This document shows positions 59,807-64,000 of a stretch of 64,000 nt of DNA, one piece after another (within the stretch, counting starts at the first letter, position 1; every line of letters begins with the position of its first letter). The stretch is from Flavobacteriales bacterium (GTDB lineage: Bacteria > Bacteroidota > Bacteroidia > Flavobacteriales > Flavobacteriaceae). The position numbers and the translations under genes are program-made. The notes under the pieces were generated by a model that did not search any database, had not been told where the DNA came from, and was given only the letters and a program-made list of their open reading frames with translations. The stretch is taken from the NCBI GenBank assembly GCA_004213645.1, contig SGZF01000005.1, positions 1 to 64,000 of the forward strand. Direction: 5' to 3'.

Positions 59807-61474
59807 ATGAAATTATTTCTAAAAATTCTTTACATATTATTTTTTTTATGTAATGTTAATATAGTTTTGTCACAAGATATTGACTTTCATACTCCGATCG
59901 ACTCACCTTTTGATCTATCTGGGACTTTTGGTGAATATAGATCAAGATTCCATACTGGTATTGATTTCAAAAGCAGAGGTGTCCTTAATCAAAAAATTTT
60001 TAGCATTGAGGAAGGTTATATTTCTAGAATAGAAGTAAATAATTATGGGTATGGTAAAGTAATATATATCGATCATCCTAATGGATATACATCAGTTTAT
60101 GCTCATTTAAATAACTTTAATACTGAGATAGATACTTATATAAAATCCGAACATTACAAACTTAAGTCTAGCACTCTTAAAAAATTTCCAAAAAAAGATG
60201 AGCTAAAAGTTAAAAAAGGAGAATTAATAGGTTACTCAGGTAACACAGGTGGATCATTTGGACCACACCTTCATTTTGAAATAAGAGATACTGATACTCA
60301 GGATGCACTTAATCCTCTGATATTTAATTATGAATATCTTGACACTGAAAGACCAATAATTAGAGGTTTATATCTAATTGATGAAGAGAATACATTGGTG
60401 AGTAGTTTGCCTGTAAAGAAAGAAATCAGAAAATTAAATGACTCAACTTACACAACTGATGACATTGAATATAGTAAGAAAACAGGACTTGGAATTGATA
60501 TTTATGATATACAGTACAAAGGTTTATTTAACCAAAATGGCGTCTACAAAGTAGATTTATTGATTGACTCCATATTGGTTTATTCATTTAAAATGGATAG
60601 AATTAAATTTAGTCAAAATCATTATAGAAAAATCATGTATGATTATATTTCTGCTATTAAGAATAAAATTAAAGTTTTAAAAGTTTTTACTCCTCGAAAT
60701 GCAGACTTATCTTTTCTTAGAAATAATGATTTCAATGGAATATTAGATCCAATAAAGTATTTAAATAGTGATATATCAATAAGAGTATCGGATTGGAACA
60801 ACAACTCATCTTATTTAAACTTTAGAATTAAAGCTACTGACTCAAAAGATAAAATTTCTACTTATGATGGAATAGAAATATTGACTAATCAGAATTATGA
60901 AATAAATAAAAATTTGTCACTAATAGAAATAAGAAAAAATTCGTTTTACAATGATCTTTTATTAAATATATCATACGAAAGAGATACTCTTGACCTAGGT
61001 GAGGATAAAAACCCTTTTAGATCATCTATAACTATTAAGATACCTCAAGCAATATCTGATACATTAGAGTTAAGACAATCATTTATTGGCAGAGTAAAAG
61101 ATGAAAAGATAACATATATAAACTCCAAAAGAGATGATTCATATATCTATGCTAAGACTTCATCTCTAGGTAAATATATTATATCTAGAGATACAGTTAA
61201 GCCAGATATAAGACCAATTAATTTTAAGCAAAATTCTAATATTTCTAACAGATCTTCAATAAGGCTTAGACTTAAAGATGATATCTCAGGTATTAAGAGT
61301 TATAATGCTTTTTTAAATGGAAAATGGGCACTGTTTGAATATGAGCCTAAATTAAATTTGATTTTTCATAATATTTCAGATAAAATTATAAATGAAGGCG
61401 AAAATACTCTAATTATAAATTATCAAGATGGAGTTGGAAATAAAGGAATTTATAAAGCTACTATATATTATTAA
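59807..61474 (+). CDS. M23-family peptidase
   Basis: FHTGIDFKS, VYAHL, GGSFGPHLHFEIRD. Confidence 0.92.
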   Translation: MKLFLKILYILFFLCNVNIVLSQDIDFHTPIDSPFDLSGTFGEYRSRFHTGIDFKSRGVLNQKIFSIEEGYISRIEVNNYGYGKVIYIDHPNGYTSVYAHLNNFNTEIDTYIKSEHYKLKSSTLKKFPKKDELKVKKGELIGYSGNTGGSFGPHLHFEIRDTDTQDALNPLIFNYEYLDTERPIIRGLYLIDEENTLVSSLPVKKEIRKLNDSTYTTDDIEYSKKTGLGIDIYDIQYKGLFNQNGVYKVDLLIDSILVYSFKMDRIKFSQNHYRKIMYDYISAIKNKIKVLKVFTPRNADLSFLRNNDFNGILDPIKYLNSDISIRVSDWNNNSSYLNFRIKATDSKDKISTYDGIEILTNQNYEINKNLSLIEIRKNSFYNDLLLNISYERDTLDLGEDKNPFRSSITIKIPQAISDTLELRQSFIGRVKDEKITYINSKRDDSYIYAKTSSLGKYIISRDTVKPDIRPINFKQNSNISNRSSIRLRLKDDISGIKSYNAFLNGKWALFEYEPKLNLIFHNISDKIINEGENTLIINYQDGVGNKGIYKATIYY

Positions 61475-62613
61475 GAACTAATAAATTCTTTGAGTGTTTC
61501 GATAAGATAGTCAACATCATCCATTTTGTTATTATGAGAAAATGAGAATCTAACCGATGGAAACTTTTTTTGGTCATTACTCTGAATTTCATTTAAAACA
61601 TGTGATCCCTGAGAACTACCTGACTGACAAGCACTTCCTTTTGAACACGCAATCCCTTTTAAATCTAGATGAAAATCAAGCATAGAAGCCTTCTCATTTA
61701 AGATTGGAAAGCAAACATTTAATACTGTATAAGTACTTTTATGCATGTCACCAGAATCACCATTAAAATGAATATCTGGAAATAAGCTTTTCAAACCATC
61801 AATCATTTTAATTTTGATTGACCTAACATATTCAGCTTCTTTTTCCATGTTTTGATCAGCAATAACAAGTGCTTTCGTCATGCCTACAATATTATGAACA
61901 GATTCTGTTCCTGCTCTCATACCTCTTTCCTGAGGACCTCCAGAAATAAATGATTTAATTTTTGTTGATTTATTTATATATGTAAACCCAACACCCTTTG
62001 GGCCATGGAATTTATGCGCAGCTGATGATAGAAAATCAATCTTTAAAGAACTTAAATCAATCTTATAATGTCCAACAGCTTGGACTGCATCTGAATGGAA
62101 ATATACATTATACTTTTGACACAAAATAGATACTCTATTTATATCTAGTATATTACCAATTTCATTATTTATATACATTAAGGTAACTAACTTTGGTTCA
62201 TTATCTACATTTAACAAGTTTTCTAAATTCTCAAAATCAATATTTCCATTTTCATTAAGCTTAACATAATGAATATTTATACCTTGCAATTCTAATTCAT
62301 CAAGAGTGTGAGTTACTGCATGATGTTCAATTCTTGATGAGATTATGTGTTTAACTCTAAGATCTTTGACAGCAGACTTTAAGATTGAATTATCAGATTC
62401 TGTTCCACCCGAGTTAAATATAATTTCTTTAGGTTCACAATTTAAAATATTTGCAATTGTTTTTCTGGAAGTTTCAATATAAGATTTAGCTGACCTTCCA
62501 AAGGAGTGACTAGACGAGGGATTTCCAAAACAGTTCTTTAATATGGAAGATATCTCGTGTACAACCTCTTCTCTTATTTTTGTGGTTGAAGCGTTATCAA
62601 AATATACATTCAT
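61471..62613 (-). CDS. Cysteine desulfurase (IscS/NifS-like)
   Basis: YFDNASTTKIREEV, SSAAHKFHGPKGVGF, CSKGSACQSGSSQGSHV. Confidence 0.92.
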   Translation of the reverse strand: MNVYFDNASTTKIREEVVHEISSILKNCFGNPSSSHSFGRSAKSYIETSRKTIANILNCEPKEIIFNSGGTESDNSILKSAVKDLRVKHIISSRIEHHAVTHTLDELELQGINIHYVKLNENGNIDFENLENLLNVDNEPKLVTLMYINNEIGNILDINRVSILCQKYNVYFHSDAVQAVGHYKIDLSSLKIDFLSSAAHKFHGPKGVGFTYINKSTKIKSFISGGPQERGMRAGTESVHNIVGMTKALVIADQNMEKEAEYVRSIKIKMIDGLKSLFPDIHFNGDSGDMHKSTYTVLNVCFPILNEKASMLDFHLDLKGIACSKGSACQSGSSQGSHVLNEIQSNDQKKFPSVRFSFSHNNKMDDVDYLIETLKEFISS

Positions 62614-63926
62614 TATTTAGGTTCAAATTCTTTTATGGTTAAAATAATAATATTTATGCAGTCAATAAGCTGATCTTTAGTAATAACTAATGGAGGGGCA
62701 AATCTAATAATATTTCCATGTGTTGGTTTTGCTAACAGGCCATTATCTTTTAGTCTAAGACAAATATTCCAAGCAGTTTCACTATCTGGTGAATCATTGA
62801 TAACTATAGCATTTAGTAGACCTTTACCTCGTATCTTAGTTATAATTTTACTGGTTTTAATATACTCACTCATAGAATACCTAAATATTTCACCAAGCTT
62901 TCTGGCATTTTGTGCAAGATTTTCTTCAATAATTATTTCAAGTGCTTTTTTTGCAATACTAGCAGCAAAAGGGTTACCCCCAAATGTACTTCCATGTTGA
63001 CCAGGTTGAATTACTTCCATAATTGCAGAATCACAAAGTACGGCTGAAATAGGGTATGTACCACCACTTAAGGCTTTTGCAAGAATAAGAATATCAGGCC
63101 TTACATACGAGTTTTGTTGTTCACAGTAAGAATTACAACTACAATTTCCGCAGGATGCCAACAAAGAGCCAGTTCTACCGAGACCAGTCTGAATCTCATC
63201 AGAAATCATCAAAACATTAAATTTAGTACACAATTCCCTTACTTTCTTTAAATAATCAGAATCCGGAACATTAACTCCAGCTTCGCCTTGAATTGGCTCT
63301 ACTAAAAAAGAAACTATATTTTTATCATTGTTAAATTCATTTTCTAATGCATCTATATCATTATGAGGGATATGAATAAAACCTGGAGTATGAGGACCAA
63401 AAAAATCTTTTGAACCAGAATCAGTAGAAAAGGAAATAACAGTTGTAGTCCTGCCATGAAAATTATTATTACAAACAACAATCTTTGCTTTGTTATGCTC
63501 AATTTTTTTCTTAAGATAACCCCACTTTCTTGACAATTTTATAGATGTCTCAACACCCTCTGCTCCAGTATTCATAGGTAGAAGTTGATCGAATCCAAAG
63601 AGTTTTGAGGCATATGCCATATACTCTCCAAGTTTATTATTATGAAAAGCTCTTGAAGTAAGAGTAAGTGTTTCAGCTTGATTTTTAATTAAATTAACTA
63701 ATTTAGGATGACAATGACCTTGATTTACAGCAGAGTAAGCTGACAAAAAATCATAATATTTTTTTTCATTAACATCCCACAGAAAAACACCTTCTCCTTT
63801 TTTAAGAACAACAGGTAATGGGTGATAATCATTTGCTCCAAACTTTTTTTCTAAGTTTAGATGATAATTATTAAGATTTTCAATTTCAAAGAGTTTTTCT
63901 ATGTCTCCATTTTTTTTGTTTAACAA
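62613..63926 (-). CDS. rocD: Ornithine aminotransferase
   Basis: [46 protein letters not shown] insert. Confidence 0.9.
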   Translation of the reverse strand: MLNKKNGDIEKLFEIENLNNYHLNLEKKFGANDYHPLPVVLKKGEGVFLWDVNEKKYYDFLSAYSAVNQGHCHPKLVNLIKNQAETLTLTSRAFHNNKLGEYMAYASKLFGFDQLLPMNTGAEGVETSIKLSRKWGYLKKKIEHNKAKIVVCNNNFHGRTTTVISFSTDSGSKDFFGPHTPGFIHIPHNDIDALENEFNNDKNIVSFLVEPIQGEAGVNVPDSDYLKKVRELCTKFNVLMISDEIQTGLGRTGSLLASCGNCSCNSYCEQQNSYVRPDILILAKALSGGTYPISAVLCDSAIMEVIQPGQHGSTFGGNPFAASIAKKALEIIIEENLAQNARKLGEIFRYSMSEYIKTSKIITKIRGKGLLNAIVINDSPDSETAWNICLRLKDNGLLAKPTHGNIIRFAPPLVITKDQLIDCINIIILTIKEFEPK

Positions 63927-64000
63927 GATGTGTTTGGTTTTACATAAATATAGTAATTTTGAGAAAAGATAATCTACATATTATCACCAGAATTATAAAA

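Noticed and set aside
63088-63165. CGNCSC…C cysteine-rich insert in rocD as a novel domain
   Set aside because: I recall similar CGNCxC inserts in other Bacteroidetes ornithine aminotransferases, so probably lineage-typical

Overview
AT-rich, very gene-dense chromosomal window. Gene content and the TAnnTTTG promoter motifs suggest a streamlined, probably marine, member of the Flavobacteriia; this is inferred, as no 16S gene is present. Most of it is housekeeping: bshB1, tpiA, folP, truA, rho, rpsT, proS, folE, cysS, yidD, lgt, secDF, mdh, gyrB, asnB, kdsA, kdsC, maf, murA, fmt, HU, aconitase, zapA, cysteine desulfurase and rocD. RNA genes are tRNA-His, tRNA-Glu, tRNA-Met, a tmRNA with tag GENNYALAA, and a probable 6S RNA directly downstream of zapA. 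No CRISPR array, prophage or IS element was seen. The best candidate for an under-described system is a tightly overlapping cluster at about 42.1-46.4 kb. Its genes are an SRPBCC protein, an SDR lacking the catalytic Tyr, a 48-aa DUF2256 zinc-ribbon protein missing from the ORF track, a cry-DASH, a photolyase-related protein apparently lacking the Fe-S cysteine cluster, and a TIGR03643/DUF2805 protein. Other items worth checking are the 6S RNA with alternative helices, tandem secreted paralogs of unknown function, convergent genes overlapping at their stop codons, near-leaderless promoters, a tRNA-His with tandem U-U acceptor mismatches, and a GMC oxidoreductase paired with a Tat-like lipoprotein subunit.
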